Shown here one piece after another: positions 44,426 to 53,305 of a stretch of 64,000 nt of DNA. Numbering within the stretch: position 1 is the first letter of the stretch; every line of letters begins with the position of its first letter. Made by a program: the position numbers and the translations under genes. Under the pieces are notes generated by a model. The model saw only the letters and a list, made by a program, of their open reading frames with translations, had not been told where the DNA came from and did no database searches. Source of the DNA: Proluteimonas luteida (GTDB lineage: Bacteria; Pseudomonadota; Gammaproteobacteria; Xanthomonadales; Xanthomonadaceae); the NCBI RefSeq assembly GCF_021191695.1, contig NZ_JAIWPT010000001.1, forward strand, positions 248,001-312,000. Direction: 5' to 3'.

Positions 44426-45601
44426 ATGAAGCACCGGGTGCTCGTGTCGATTGGCGCCGGGACGGTGTGGCTGGATGTCGAGGCGGATTCGGCCGAGGCG
44501 GCGACGGTGCAGGCCGGGCGCAGTGGCGGTCGCGTGCTGCGCGTGGAGGCGAAGCCGGAACGGGCTGCGGGCGGTCGTGTCCGCTTCTCGCAGTCGGTGT
44601 TCCTGCAGGAGGCGCTTACGTTGCTCAAGGCCGGACTTAACGTTGTCGAGGTGCTGGAAGTGCTGCACCGGAAGGAGCGAAATCCGGGTTTCCAGGCGAT
44701 CCTCGGGCAGGTTCTGGGGCGGCTGCGCGAAGGCACGAGGTTCTCCAGTGCGCTGTCCGAGCACGCAATGTTCTCACCCGTGCTCGTGGCGGGGATCGCG
44801 GCCAGCGAGACGGCCGGCGGGCTGGTGGGCACTCTGGAGCGCTATCTCGAGTACGACGCGCGCCTGGACCAGATCAAGCGCAAGGTGTCGGCCAGCGCCA
44901 TCTACCCGCTTCTGCTGCTGCTCGTGGGCGGCGGCGTGATCCTGTTCCTGGTGGCGTACGTCGTCCCCCGGTTCGCCACGATCTTGGACGGGTCGGGGCG
45001 CGAAGTGGGCTGGGGGACGTCGCTGCTGCTGGGCATCGGGCAGGCCATCAACGCCTATCCCTGGGCCGTGGCGCTGGCGCTGGCTGCGGTTGCGCTGACG
45101 CTGGCCTGGCTCGTGATGCATCCGCAGGGGCACCGGCTGCTGCTGCGCGCGTCCATGCGTGTGCCGGTGCTAGCCGATATCGTGGTGACGCTGAATCTGT
45201 CGCGCTTCTACCGGACCCTCGCGTTACTCCTCAACAGTGGCATTCCGCTGCTGTCGGCGCTGGGCATGGTGCGCGGCATCCTGGACCCGGTGCGCGCGGA
45301 CGAGCTTTCCGTTGCCATGGAACGGTTACGCGAAGGGCTGCCGCTGAGCGAAGCGCTGGCGGGCGGGAGCATGGTGCCGCCGATCGCCGACAGCCTGCTA
45401 CGGGTGGGCGAGCGCAGTGGGGCGCTCGCGGACATGAGCGACAAGTTGGCCGGATTTCTCGACGTCGACCTCGACCGCAGGGTCGAGACCTTCTCGCGCC
45501 TGTTCGAGCCGTTGTTGATGACAGTCATCGGCATCGTTGTCGGCGCCATTGTGGTGCTGATGTACACGCCGATCTTCGATCTGGTGGGGAACGTCGGCTG
45601 A
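44426..45601 (+). CDS. gspF: Type II secretion inner-membrane protein GspF
   Basis: A 391-aa platform protein of normal length with two T2SSF domains (FLQEALTLLKAGLNVVEVLEVL ... GLVGTLERYLEYD; and FYRTLALLLNSGIPLLSALGMV ... SGALADMSDKLAGFLD) and three membrane segments (about 172-192, 215-235, 365-385). It couples the GspE ATPase to pseudopilus assembly. The TGA shares its last base with the gspE ATG. Confidence 0.95.
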   Translation: MKHRVLVSIGAGTVWLDVEADSAEAATVQAGRSGGRVLRVEAKPERAAGGRVRFSQSVFLQEALTLLKAGLNVVEVLEVLHRKERNPGFQAILGQVLGRLREGTRFSSALSEHAMFSPVLVAGIAASETAGGLVGTLERYLEYDARLDQIKRKVSASAIYPLLLLLVGGGVILFLVAYVVPRFATILDGSGREVGWGTSLLLGIGQAINAYPWAVALALAAVALTLAWLVMHPQGHRLLLRASMRVPVLADIVVTLNLSRFYRTLALLLNSGIPLLSALGMVRGILDPVRADELSVAMERLREGLPLSEALAGGSMVPPIADSLLRVGERSGALADMSDKLAGFLDVDLDRRVETFSRLFEPLLMTVIGIVVGAIVVLMYTPIFDLVGNVG

Positions 45602-47304
45602 TGAACGTCTTGCACCATGAAACTCAGCCGCTCTTCGGGGTGTCGGCCGAACAGATTCACGAGCTCCGCTTACGCGCCGTGGGAGGCGATCGGTCATGGG
45701 CGCTTCTACTGCAGGACGAACTCGGGTTGCAGCCTTCGGAGTTGGTCGATGCGCTCGCGGCGATGTCGGGCATCGAACCGATCGGGACGGAAGCGCTCTA
45801 CGGCACGGCGGTGGATTTCGGCCTGCTGAGCTACGTTGACTGCGTTCGCCGCAGCTGTGTGTTGCTGCGTGACGACGCCGGTGCGCTCATGCTGGTGCTT
45901 GCCGATCCATTTTCGCAGGAGACGGCGAGATGGGCGCGCGCCTCGCTGCAGGCTGCGTACGAGGTCAGGCTGGCACATCCGGACCACATCAACGCCGTTC
46001 TCGCGGGCGCGGAGCAGGCGGTCCGCGCCACGGAGCGGACGTTCGCAGACGGCGACGACGCGGACGAGCAGGTCGACGGCGAGACGGAAATCCTCTCGCT
46101 GGAGGCGATCGCGGCGGATTCCAGCCCGGTGGTCAAGCTGGTCAGCTCGATCCTGTACGACGCGCTCAAGCAGCGTGCCTCGGATATCCATCTGAAGTCT
46201 TCGCCGCTGGGAATGGCGGTGAAGTTTCGTGTGGACGGTGTGCTGGTTGGCGTCTCCGACATCTCCGGTGTCGATGTCGCCCAGAGGCTGATCTCGAGGA
46301 TCAAGGTGATGTCATCGCTCGATATCGCGGAGCGCCGTGTGCCGCAGGACGGACGCTTCCGGGTGCGTACCCGTGCGAGCCACGTCGACTTCCGCGTATC
46401 GATCATGCCGAGCATCCACGGCGAGGATGCGGTGCTGCGTCTTCTCGACCGCAGCACGTTGACCGGGAACCACGAGAGCATGCTGCGCCTGACCGACTTG
46501 GCGTTGGGGGATGACGCTTTATCGACGCTGCGCAGGCTGGTGGCCCAGCCGTACGGGATGATCCTGGTGACCGGCCCAACCGGCTCCGGCAAGACGACGA
46601 CGCTGTACGCAGCGATCCAGGAGATCAACCACGGTCACGAGAACATCATCACGATCGAAGATCCGGTGGAGTACCAGCTGCCGGGCGTGTTGCAGATTCC
46701 CGTCAATGAGAAGAAAGGGCTGACGTTCGCGCGCGGTCTGCGCTCGATCCTGCGCCATGACCCCGACAAGATCATGGTGGGCGAGATCCGCGACGAGGAG
46801 ACCGCACAGATATCGGTACAGGCCGCGTTGACCGGCCATCTCGTCCTGACCACGGTGCATGCCAACAACGTGTTCGACGTGGTCGGGCGCCTGCTCCATA
46901 TGGGCGTGGACGCCTACAGCCTGGCCTCGGCGCTGGTCGGCGTCTGGGCGCAACGGCTGCTGCGGCTGAATTGTCCCCAGTGCGTGCGGCCCTACCCACC
47001 GGATGCGGAGATGATGGCCGTGTCGGGCCTGGCCGCATCGGACATCGCCGGCCGCGATTTGCGCGCCGGCGCCGGATGTGCGCATTGCCGCGGCACTGGC
47101 TACAAAGGACGCACGGTGGTGGCCGAGTATCTGGTCATGAACGATGTGTTGCGCGACCTGGTGGCGAACAAGGCGCCCGTGACCAGCATGCGCGCGGAAG
47201 CCAATCGGCTGGGCGGGCGCACCTTGCGTTCGGAGGCGATCGACCTGTTTCTCGATGGGCGGACCACGCTTGCCGAGGTCAACCGCGTGACCTTCGCGGA
47301 GTAG
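45601..47304 (+). CDS. gspE: Type II secretion assembly ATPase GspE
   Basis: A 567-aa hexameric ATPase. An N1E-like N-terminal domain is followed by Walker A GPTGSGKT (about residues 324-331), an Asp box (IITIEDPVEYQ), Walker B (KIMVGEIRDEETA) and a His box (TGHLVLTTVHANN). A zinc-binding tetracysteine element is present (CPQC near 458 and CAHC near 493), as in T2SS GspE and PilB. It drives pseudopilus assembly. All catalytic motifs are intact. Confidence 0.96.
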   Translation: MNVLHHETQPLFGVSAEQIHELRLRAVGGDRSWALLLQDELGLQPSELVDALAAMSGIEPIGTEALYGTAVDFGLLSYVDCVRRSCVLLRDDAGALMLVLADPFSQETARWARASLQAAYEVRLAHPDHINAVLAGAEQAVRATERTFADGDDADEQVDGETEILSLEAIAADSSPVVKLVSSILYDALKQRASDIHLKSSPLGMAVKFRVDGVLVGVSDISGVDVAQRLISRIKVMSSLDIAERRVPQDGRFRVRTRASHVDFRVSIMPSIHGEDAVLRLLDRSTLTGNHESMLRLTDLALGDDALSTLRRLVAQPYGMILVTGPTGSGKTTTLYAAIQEINHGHENIITIEDPVEYQLPGVLQIPVNEKKGLTFARGLRSILRHDPDKIMVGEIRDEETAQISVQAALTGHLVLTTVHANNVFDVVGRLLHMGVDAYSLASALVGVWAQRLLRLNCPQCVRPYPPDAEMMAVSGLAASDIAGRDLRAGAGCAHCRGTGYKGRTVVAEYLVMNDVLRDLVANKAPVTSMRAEANRLGGRTLRSEAIDLFLDGRTTLAEVNRVTFAE

Positions 47305-47310
47305 GCGACA

Positions 47311-48060
47311 ATGTCTTCCGCGCAACTCTATGCGACGCCGTTACACCTGTATGCCATGGCACCGGGCGGAGAAGTGATCCGCCTACCCGCTGGTGATACC
47401 GGTGAGGGGACCGATCCCGCACTTTCGGAGGCCGCTGCGTGGTTGCGGTCGAAAACCACTTTCGGCGCGAGAGTGGACCTGCTGCTGGCCTCATCGCTAG
47501 TGCGGTTCGCGACTGTGCCCTGGATCGCGGGGGCATGCACCGGCGGCGCGCTCCGGCGCCAGGTCCAGCGCCATCTGGGCGAGCGCCATGGGGATGATCT
47601 TGCGGAATGGACGCTGCGCATCCAGTGGCCGCGTTACGGCTGGCCGACGTTTGCGATCGGCTATCCCACCAGACAATTGTCGGCGGTCTCGGCGGCACTC
47701 CTGGACGCTGGCCTGTCGATCGACCGGACCATGGCGACAGCGGTGGCGGTCGTTGCCAGGCACGGCGGCAAGATGCCCGGCGGGGCGGCGCTGATCGGCT
47801 TTGAGGAGAACGATGGGCTGACGGGCGTCCACTTGAGCGACGGCGCGATCAGCGAGGTCGAGCGCTTGCCGGGTGTCGGTCGAGGCCTGGATGCACCGGA
47901 CGTCTGGTGCAACAGAAAGCGTTTCGAGTTCCCGGCGTCGGGGCAACTGCGCTGGCTGCAGTCGGCGCATGGTCCCGCGGCCTTTCGCGCGCTGGCGTTG
48001 ACTGCCGCGAGCTCCGGCAGCGCCTGTGCGGCGACCGACCTGTTGATGGCGATCAGATGA
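47311..48060 (+). CDS. PilM/GspL-cytoplasmic-domain-like subunit (tentative)
   Basis: A 249-aa protein without signal peptide or clear membrane span, placed between gspE and a PilN-like gene, exactly where PilM or the cytoplasmic part of GspL would be encoded. It has a GspL-like surface strand (LLLASSLVRFATVPW) and alternating strand/helix pattern, but no actin-type phosphate loop. It probably does not bind ATP. The TGA overlaps the next ATG (ATGA). The call rests mainly on operon position. Confidence 0.6.
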   Translation: MSSAQLYATPLHLYAMAPGGEVIRLPAGDTGEGTDPALSEAAAWLRSKTTFGARVDLLLASSLVRFATVPWIAGACTGGALRRQVQRHLGERHGDDLAEWTLRIQWPRYGWPTFAIGYPTRQLSAVSAALLDAGLSIDRTMATAVAVVARHGGKMPGGAALIGFEENDGLTGVHLSDGAISEVERLPGVGRGLDAPDVWCNRKRFEFPASGQLRWLQSAHGPAAFRALALTAASSGSACAATDLLMAIR

Positions 48061-48578
48061 AGCGTACGCGGCACCAAATGGAAGAACTGCAGATACGCGG
48101 CAGGGTCCGCGTGCTGGGGCCGCTGCTGCTTGCCTTAGGCATCTTGCTGGCATGCGGCGCGGTGCTTGCCGCGCGGCAAACGCTGGATCGACGGTCGGCG
48201 GTGCTCGCCGAGCACATTTCCGCAACTGAAGAGGATCGCCGGCTGGCCGCGGCGGCGGTGCGCTCCGATACCGCGGAGCCGCTCACGGAAGCGGCGCTAC
48301 TTCAGCTGAGCCGCCAGGTCGGGATGATCAACCGTGACTGGAGCGATCTGCTGGAATCGTTGGTCCCGCAGACCGACGATGTTCGCCTTCTATCGGTCGA
48401 CGTTGATCCGTTTGCAGGCGCAGTAAGGCTCTCTGGCGTGGGCGATAGCGCGGAGCGGGCGAATGCCTACTCGGCGCTACTGGAGGAGCGGGCGGTGGTG
48501 GGCGACGTGCGCCTGCAGTCGTTGGAGCCCAGTGGGGCCCGGATGGCTTTCGAGGTGACGGCGCGATGGACCGACTAG
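48057..48578 (+). CDS. PilN/GspL-like inner-membrane subunit
   Basis: A 173-aa bitopic protein: short basic N-terminus, one membrane helix (VLGPLLLALGILLACGAVLA), coiled coil, then a ferredoxin-like domain (RLLSVDVDPFAGAVRLSGVGDSAERANAYSALLEE region) as in PilN/GspL. It joins the cytoplasmic ring to periplasmic alignment proteins. It overlaps the next gene by 13 bases. Confidence 0.75.
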   Translation: MKRTRHQMEELQIRGRVRVLGPLLLALGILLACGAVLAARQTLDRRSAVLAEHISATEEDRRLAAAAVRSDTAEPLTEAALLQLSRQVGMINRDWSDLLESLVPQTDDVRLLSVDVDPFAGAVRLSGVGDSAERANAYSALLEERAVVGDVRLQSLEPSGARMAFEVTARWTD

Positions 48579-49114
48579 ACCCTCGCAGGCTCGTCTGGAC
48601 CGTCAACCGGTGGTTTCTCCTCCGAGGGGCCGTCGCGTGGATCGTTGCCGTCGGCGCGGCGACCTTGCTGCTGGTTCTGCTGCTGCTTGCGGCGTCCTTG
48701 CGGCAATACAACGTCTTGAAATCGCAGTTGGAGAGTCCGGGAATCCAGGTCAATGAGGTCGGTGAGCAGGACTCGCCTGCGGCGCCGTTGCCTTTTCCAA
48801 GCTACGGTCAACGTTTCGACGTCACGGCAAGAGCGCTAGAGGCGTTCCGGATCGAGGAGTCGCTGGCCGGGAAGATCACCTTCGCCTACGACAGCAGCGA
48901 AGACGCCAGGCTGGTGAGACAGACCGCAACAATGAACATCGACTCGCAGTGGCATGAGGTCGGCGCGCTGCTCGATCGGGCACAGATGGCGATTCCCACG
49001 GCCTACATCTCCAGGCTGCACATCGCCCGTGAGGCCGAACATGACGCGCTGATCGAAGCGGAGATCAAGTTCACGCTCGTCTACCGCGACCGCGCGGAGG
49101 ACGTTGTCCAATGA
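48566..49114 (+). CDS. PilO/GspM-like inner-membrane subunit
   Basis: A 182-aa bitopic protein with an N-terminal membrane helix (VAWIVAVGAATLLLVLLLLAASL) and a periplasmic domain with PilO/GspM-like spacing. It overlaps the upstream PilN-like gene and, by ATGA, the downstream PilP/GspC-like gene. No catalytic role is expected. It is a structural partner in the assembly platform. Confidence 0.72.
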   Translation: MDRLDPRRLVWTVNRWFLLRGAVAWIVAVGAATLLLVLLLLAASLRQYNVLKSQLESPGIQVNEVGEQDSPAAPLPFPSYGQRFDVTARALEAFRIEESLAGKITFAYDSSEDARLVRQTATMNIDSQWHEVGALLDRAQMAIPTAYISRLHIAREAEHDALIEAEIKFTLVYRDRAEDVVQ

Positions 49115-49596
49115 CAGCGAAGGCGCGAATGAGGCTGTACTTGGTTGCCATCGGCGCGCTGGTGCTGGCGCTGCTGCTGCGTCCGGACAACGATGCCGCA
49201 AGCGGCCGCGAGTTGGCGGTGGTGCAAGCCATCGAAAGACGCGGCGTGACACAGCAGTTGCCTTCGATCAAGGCGCGGCAGTCGGCCATTCCGATCGAGC
49301 TGTTCGCGGCCGATAAACCGATCACTGCACCGCCGGCGCCTCCCGAGGCGGAGCCGATCTTCGAGCCGCCGCCGCCGCCGCGCCCGGAAATCACCATCCT
49401 TGGGTGGATGCAATCCGGGGTGACACCACACGTCTTCGTCGAATGGCGAGGGGAGAACCACGCGCTGCGTCCATCGCAGGAACTGGATGGAACGTATCGA
49501 TTTGAAGGTATCGAACAGGGAATGGCCGAGTTTACTTACTTGTCGGATGAAACCCTCCGGCTATATCGAGTGGGCGACCTCGGCTCAGGAGATTGA
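49111..49596 (+). CDS. PilP/GspC-like periplasmic linker
   Basis: A 161-aa protein: N-terminal membrane helix (LYLVAIGALVLALLL), a Pro-rich linker (PPAPPEAEPIFEPPPPPRP) and a small C-terminal beta domain (ITILGWMQSGVTPHVFVEWRGENHALRPSQELDGTYRFEGI), similar to the HR domain of GspC or PilP that docks to the secretin. It lies directly before the secretin gene, as expected. Confidence 0.75.
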   Translation: MTAKARMRLYLVAIGALVLALLLRPDNDAASGRELAVVQAIERRGVTQQLPSIKARQSAIPIELFAADKPITAPPAPPEAEPIFEPPPPPRPEITILGWMQSGVTPHVFVEWRGENHALRPSQELDGTYRFEGIEQGMAEFTYLSDETLRLYRVGDLGSGD

Positions 49597-49600
49597 TCAG

Positions 49601-51931
49601 GTGGCAACTTTCGAATCTGTGACAACACCGAGATGGCGCGTGTTCGCGGCGGCGCTGATGGTCTTGGTACTCTGCTCGTGCACCTCGGCAGGCGCTAGGC
49701 GTGAAGCTAACCGGCAGTTCGAGGACGGCAACTATGTTGCAGCCGTTGAAAACTATCGGATCGCGTCCGAAGCGGCGCCCGACAACATCCGATTCCGGCA
49801 GGCCTATCTGAACAAGCGGGCGGAAGCGATCGCGATCCTTGCGGGACAAGCGGATGCTGGCCTCGGTGCGGGTGATTTGACGACAGCCGAACGTGCCTAT
49901 CAGGGCATCCTGCAACTCGACCATGCGAACGCCTACGCCCGCGAGCAGTTGCGTGCCTTAAACATGAGGCGCAGGCACGATCAGCAGGCCGTCCACATCG
50001 ACGAACTGATACGCGGCGAGTCCTGGGACGAGGCCCGACGGCTGGTCGATCTCGTACTCAACGAGAACCCTGGGAACGCGAGGGCGTCGAACGCGCGTGA
50101 CCGGATCCGTGCGCATGATTTCGAGCGCAGAACATCTGGAGATGGACTGGATGCCCAGTTCAAGGTCCCGGTGACGCTCGAGTTCAAGGACGTTCCGGTG
50201 CGCACCGTGTTCGATGTGCTGTCACAGGCTTCGGGCATCAACTTCATCTATGACCAGGAGATCCGCCCCGACATTCGCGCGACCGTGCAGCTGCGCAAGA
50301 CACCGATGGACGAGGCCATCCGCGTCATCGGCATGTCCACTCAGCTCGAGACCATGATCATCAACGCCAACACGATCCTGGTCTTTCCAAGCACGGCGCA
50401 GAAGATCAGTGAGTATCGCCAGCTGAGCGTGAGGAGCTTCTTTCTGAGCAATGCGCAGGCCACTGCCGTGGCCGAGAGCATTCGGACAATCTTGAAGACC
50501 GAGAGCCTAGTGGTGGACGAGAACCTGAACATGCTGATCATGCGCGACAGCCCCGACGCGATTCGCCTGGCGGAACGATTGGTACGACTGCACGACAGCA
50601 GCTCGCCGGAGGTGGTGCTGGAGGTTGAGATTCTGGAAGTGAACAGGACGACGCTGCGCGAGATCGGCGTGAACCTGTCCAAGGAGGTCGGGTTCTCCAT
50701 CAATGAGACGCAGCAGTCGTCCGAATGGCAGACCATCGACCAGCTTCGCGGGCTCAATTCCGGAAGCATTTACGCCAGCGTTCCCAACGCGAGCGTCAGG
50801 TTGAGCGAGAACACCTCGAACGCAAGCATTCTGGCCAACCCGAGAATCCGGGTGCAGAACCGGGAGACAGCGCGAGTCCTGATTGGCGACCGGGTTCCGG
50901 TCATCACATCGACGTCGACGTCGACGGGTTTCGTGTCCGAAACGGTGAACTACGTCGATGTCGGATTGAAACTTGAGGTGCAGCCGTCGATCTATGCGTC
51001 TAACGAGGTCGCCATCAAGGTCAATCTCGAAGTTAGCCGCCTGGTCAGGGAGATCCAGACACAGTCTGGGACCCTGTCCTATCAGATCGGCACGCGAAAC
51101 GCGGAGACAACGCTGCGGTTACGTGATGGCGAAACGCAGATCCTGGCCGGCCTGATCAACCAGGAGGACCGGCGAACTGGTGCAGGTTGGCCGTGGATGA
51201 CAAGGTTCCCGGTGCTCAACCGCCTCTTTGGAACCAGGCGCACGGATTTGCAGGACACCGAGATCGTGCTGTCGATCACGCCCAGATTGATCAGGGGCGT
51301 TGCGCCGGCTGACCTGAGCGAGATGCTGTTCGAAAGCGGGACCGCGATGCGCTTGGGTGCGACGCCGATGCTGGCGTCCGCGTCGATGGGTGCTGCTGAC
51401 GAGGAGCAAGCGAATGGCGTGGCCACTTCTGGGCAGTCACCAGCGCCGGCAGTAACACCAGTGGTATCGCCCGTGGTGACGCCGTTGGCCGATGCAGGCG
51501 CTGCGCGTGCGCAGCCCTTGCCAGCGCCGGCCCAGACCATGCTGGGGTGGAGCGCTCCCTCGGAAGTCCGGGTGGGCGAGCAGTTTACGGCGGTGCTCAA
51601 CATCAGCGCGATGCAGGCGATCGAACAGGTGCCCCTCATGCTCGGGTTCTCGCCGCAGGTGCTTCAGGTCGTCAGTGTCGAGGAGGGTCCTTTCATGACC
51701 CAGGGAGGCGGCCAGAGCAGCCTGTCGCAGCAGGTCAACCTGAGCGAGGGGAAGATCAGTGCCACGGTGACGAGGCAGGGGAGTGCGGTCTCGGGCCAAG
51801 GGGCGTTGCTCAACGTAACGTTCCGTGCTTTGGCGCCGAGTCCGGGGACTGAGCTGACGATCCTGTCCGCCCAGACCCAGCCGGAGGCCGGTGCCGTCAG
51901 GACCGTCAGTACGAGTCTGACGGTTAAGTAA
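49601..51931 (+). CDS. gspD: Secretin (GspD-like) with C-terminal cohesin-like domain
   Basis: A 776-aa protein from a GTG at 49601 (AGGAG upstream). A signal with a possible lipobox (VLCSC, Cys27) is followed by TPR-like repeats (residues about 35-170), secretin N-domains (KVPVTLEFKDVPVRTVFDVLSQASGINF; VRSFFLSNAQATAVAESI) and the secretin barrel (DRVPVITSTSTSTGF, YVDVGLKLEVQPSI, then LAGLINQEDRR and TEIVLSITPRLI). A Pro/Ala linker joins a final domain of about 125 aa with cohesin strands (VGEQFTAVLNISAMQAIEQVPLMLGFSPQVLQVVSVEEG). Most T2SS secretins end in an S-domain instead. It forms the outer-membrane pore. Confidence 0.92.
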   Translation: MATFESVTTPRWRVFAAALMVLVLCSCTSAGARREANRQFEDGNYVAAVENYRIASEAAPDNIRFRQAYLNKRAEAIAILAGQADAGLGAGDLTTAERAYQGILQLDHANAYAREQLRALNMRRRHDQQAVHIDELIRGESWDEARRLVDLVLNENPGNARASNARDRIRAHDFERRTSGDGLDAQFKVPVTLEFKDVPVRTVFDVLSQASGINFIYDQEIRPDIRATVQLRKTPMDEAIRVIGMSTQLETMIINANTILVFPSTAQKISEYRQLSVRSFFLSNAQATAVAESIRTILKTESLVVDENLNMLIMRDSPDAIRLAERLVRLHDSSSPEVVLEVEILEVNRTTLREIGVNLSKEVGFSINETQQSSEWQTIDQLRGLNSGSIYASVPNASVRLSENTSNASILANPRIRVQNRETARVLIGDRVPVITSTSTSTGFVSETVNYVDVGLKLEVQPSIYASNEVAIKVNLEVSRLVREIQTQSGTLSYQIGTRNAETTLRLRDGETQILAGLINQEDRRTGAGWPWMTRFPVLNRLFGTRRTDLQDTEIVLSITPRLIRGVAPADLSEMLFESGTAMRLGATPMLASASMGAADEEQANGVATSGQSPAPAVTPVVSPVVTPLADAGAARAQPLPAPAQTMLGWSAPSEVRVGEQFTAVLNISAMQAIEQVPLMLGFSPQVLQVVSVEEGPFMTQGGGQSSLSQQVNLSEGKISATVTRQGSAVSGQGALLNVTFRALAPSPGTELTILSAQTQPEAGAVRTVSTSLTVK

Positions 51932-52407
51932 TGCGCCGCAAGGTCGCCGGATTTAGCTTCATAGAGCTGATTGCATGCCTCGCGATCATCGCGCTACTGC
52001 TATTGATTGCCGTCCCTGTGTCCCAGACGACGATCAAGCGGAAGCATGAGTCGGAGCTTCGGGTGGCGCTGAGCGAGATCCGGCACGCGATCGACCAGTA
52101 CAAGCGCGCGGCCGATGCTGGCCGCGTCACGCTGAAGATCGGCGACAGCGGATATCCGCCGAGTCTGAGCGAATTGACAGAGGGCGTGGTGGACGTCAGC
52201 AGTCCAAGCGGGCAGATGCTGTACTTCCTGCGCAGGGTTCCGCGCGATCCGATGTACGCGGGCAGGGCTGACGATGCATCGATGACGTGGGGCTTGCGCA
52301 GCTATGCTAGTCCGCCGGATGACCCGCAGCCTGGCGATGACGTGTTCGACGTCTACAGCCTTTCGGCTGACGTCGGGCTCAACGGTGTGCCGTACAGGGA
52401 GTGGTAG
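51931..52407 (+). CDS. Type II secretion pseudopilin
   Basis: A 158-aa pseudopilin: peptidase site Gly before FSFIELIACLAIIALLLLIAVP with Glu at +5, then a GspG-like globular part (YPPSLSELTEGVVDVSS, FLRRVPRDPMYAG, DVFDVYSLSADVGLNGVPY). The ATG shares one base with the secretin's TAA. It is probably a minor pseudopilin (GspG/H type). Confidence 0.88.
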   Translation: MRRKVAGFSFIELIACLAIIALLLLIAVPVSQTTIKRKHESELRVALSEIRHAIDQYKRAADAGRVTLKIGDSGYPPSLSELTEGVVDVSSPSGQMLYFLRRVPRDPMYAGRADDASMTWGLRSYASPPDDPQPGDDVFDVYSLSADVGLNGVPYREW

Positions 52408-52409
52408 GG

Positions 52410-52799
52410 ATGAATCGGCGCGGGCTTACCGGAGGTTTCAGCCTGATCGAGCTGATCGTTGTCGTGGCGATCGTCTCTGTTCTCCTGCTGGTGGCTTACC
52501 CGCGCTATCAGTCTTCAGTGGATCGCGCAGAGTATGTCGCCCTGCTTGGAAACCTGCAGCAGTTCAGAAAGACAATTGACCACTACTATGAGGATAAGGG
52601 GCGCTATCCCGATTCATTGGAGCGACTGGTCCAGGAAAACTATCTACGATCAGTGCCAGTCGATCCGATAACCGGCAGCAGTGGCACTTGGATCCTGATG
52701 CGAGGCACCGGCATTGATACGAGCGGAATTGTAGACGTGCGTAGCGGCGCCCACGGGGTGAGCTGGAGCGGTGTGCCGTACTCGGAGCTAACGCCATGA
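52410..52799 (+). CDS. Type II secretion pseudopilin
   Basis: A 129-aa pseudopilin from the ATG at 52410 (GTG at 52401 is an alternative). The peptidase site is Gly before FSLIELIVVVAIVSVLLLVAYPRYQ with Glu at +5, and the mature domain is short (DKGRYPDSLERLVQENYLRSVPVDPITG). It overlaps the next gene by four bases. Confidence 0.88.
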   Translation: MNRRGLTGGFSLIELIVVVAIVSVLLLVAYPRYQSSVDRAEYVALLGNLQQFRKTIDHYYEDKGRYPDSLERLVQENYLRSVPVDPITGSSGTWILMRGTGIDTSGIVDVRSGAHGVSWSGVPYSELTP

Positions 52800-53305
52800 G
52801 GTCCCGGCAAGGCGGTTTCGCGTACCTGTACTTGCTGTTCACGGTGGCCATTCTGGCCATCGTTCTGCTTGCCGAGGCTTCCCTGCGCCACTATGAGACC
52901 CGTCGCCAGGCCGAAGCCGAGCTGATCCGCATCGGGCGAGAATTCCGGAACGCGTTGATCAGCTATCGCCTTGGCGGGAGCGGTCGCGAGTTTCCCGCTT
53001 CCCTCGACGATCTGTTACTGGATCGAAGGGCGGGGGAGGTGCAGCGGCACCTGAGGCGCATCTACCACGACCCAATCACCAGAACGACGGAATGGGGCCT
53101 GGTGCGGCTGAACGGGCGAATCGTGGGAATCCACTCCCTCTCATCCAGAGAACCGGTCAAGCTCGCCGGCTTCGATCTGGAGGAAGCCGACTTCGAGGGC
53201 GCTCGCCATTACCACGAGTGGCGATTTACTGCTGTTCCCGATGAGGCTGGATTTACAGCGCAGGATCAGAGGCCAGGGCAGTTGGGGTTGACCATCGGCC
53301 CCTGA
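52796..53305 (+). CDS. Minor pseudopilin lacking Glu at +5
   Basis: A 169-aa protein with a pseudopilin-type N-terminus (RQGGFAYLYLLFTVAILAIVLLAEASL). The residue at +5 after the predicted cut is Tyr, not Glu. Absence of Glu5 is known for GspK-type tip pseudopilins. The rest (FPASLDDLLLDRRAG, HLRRIYHDPITRTTEWGLV) is related to the neighbouring pseudopilins. It ends the operon and its last 40 bases overlap the end of the convergent rhodanese-like gene. Confidence 0.78.
   Translation: MRSRQGGFAYLYLLFTVAILAIVLLAEASLRHYETRRQAEAELIRIGREFRNALISYRLGGSGREFPASLDDLLLDRRAGEVQRHLRRIYHDPITRTTEWGLVRLNGRIVGIHSLSSREPVKLAGFDLEEADFEGARHYHEWRFTAVPDEAGFTAQDQRPGQLGLTIGP

Noticed and set aside
50905..50930. Short GTCGAC-type tandem repeat
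   Set aside because: It is the Ser-Thr-rich loop of the secretin signature region, not a DNA element.
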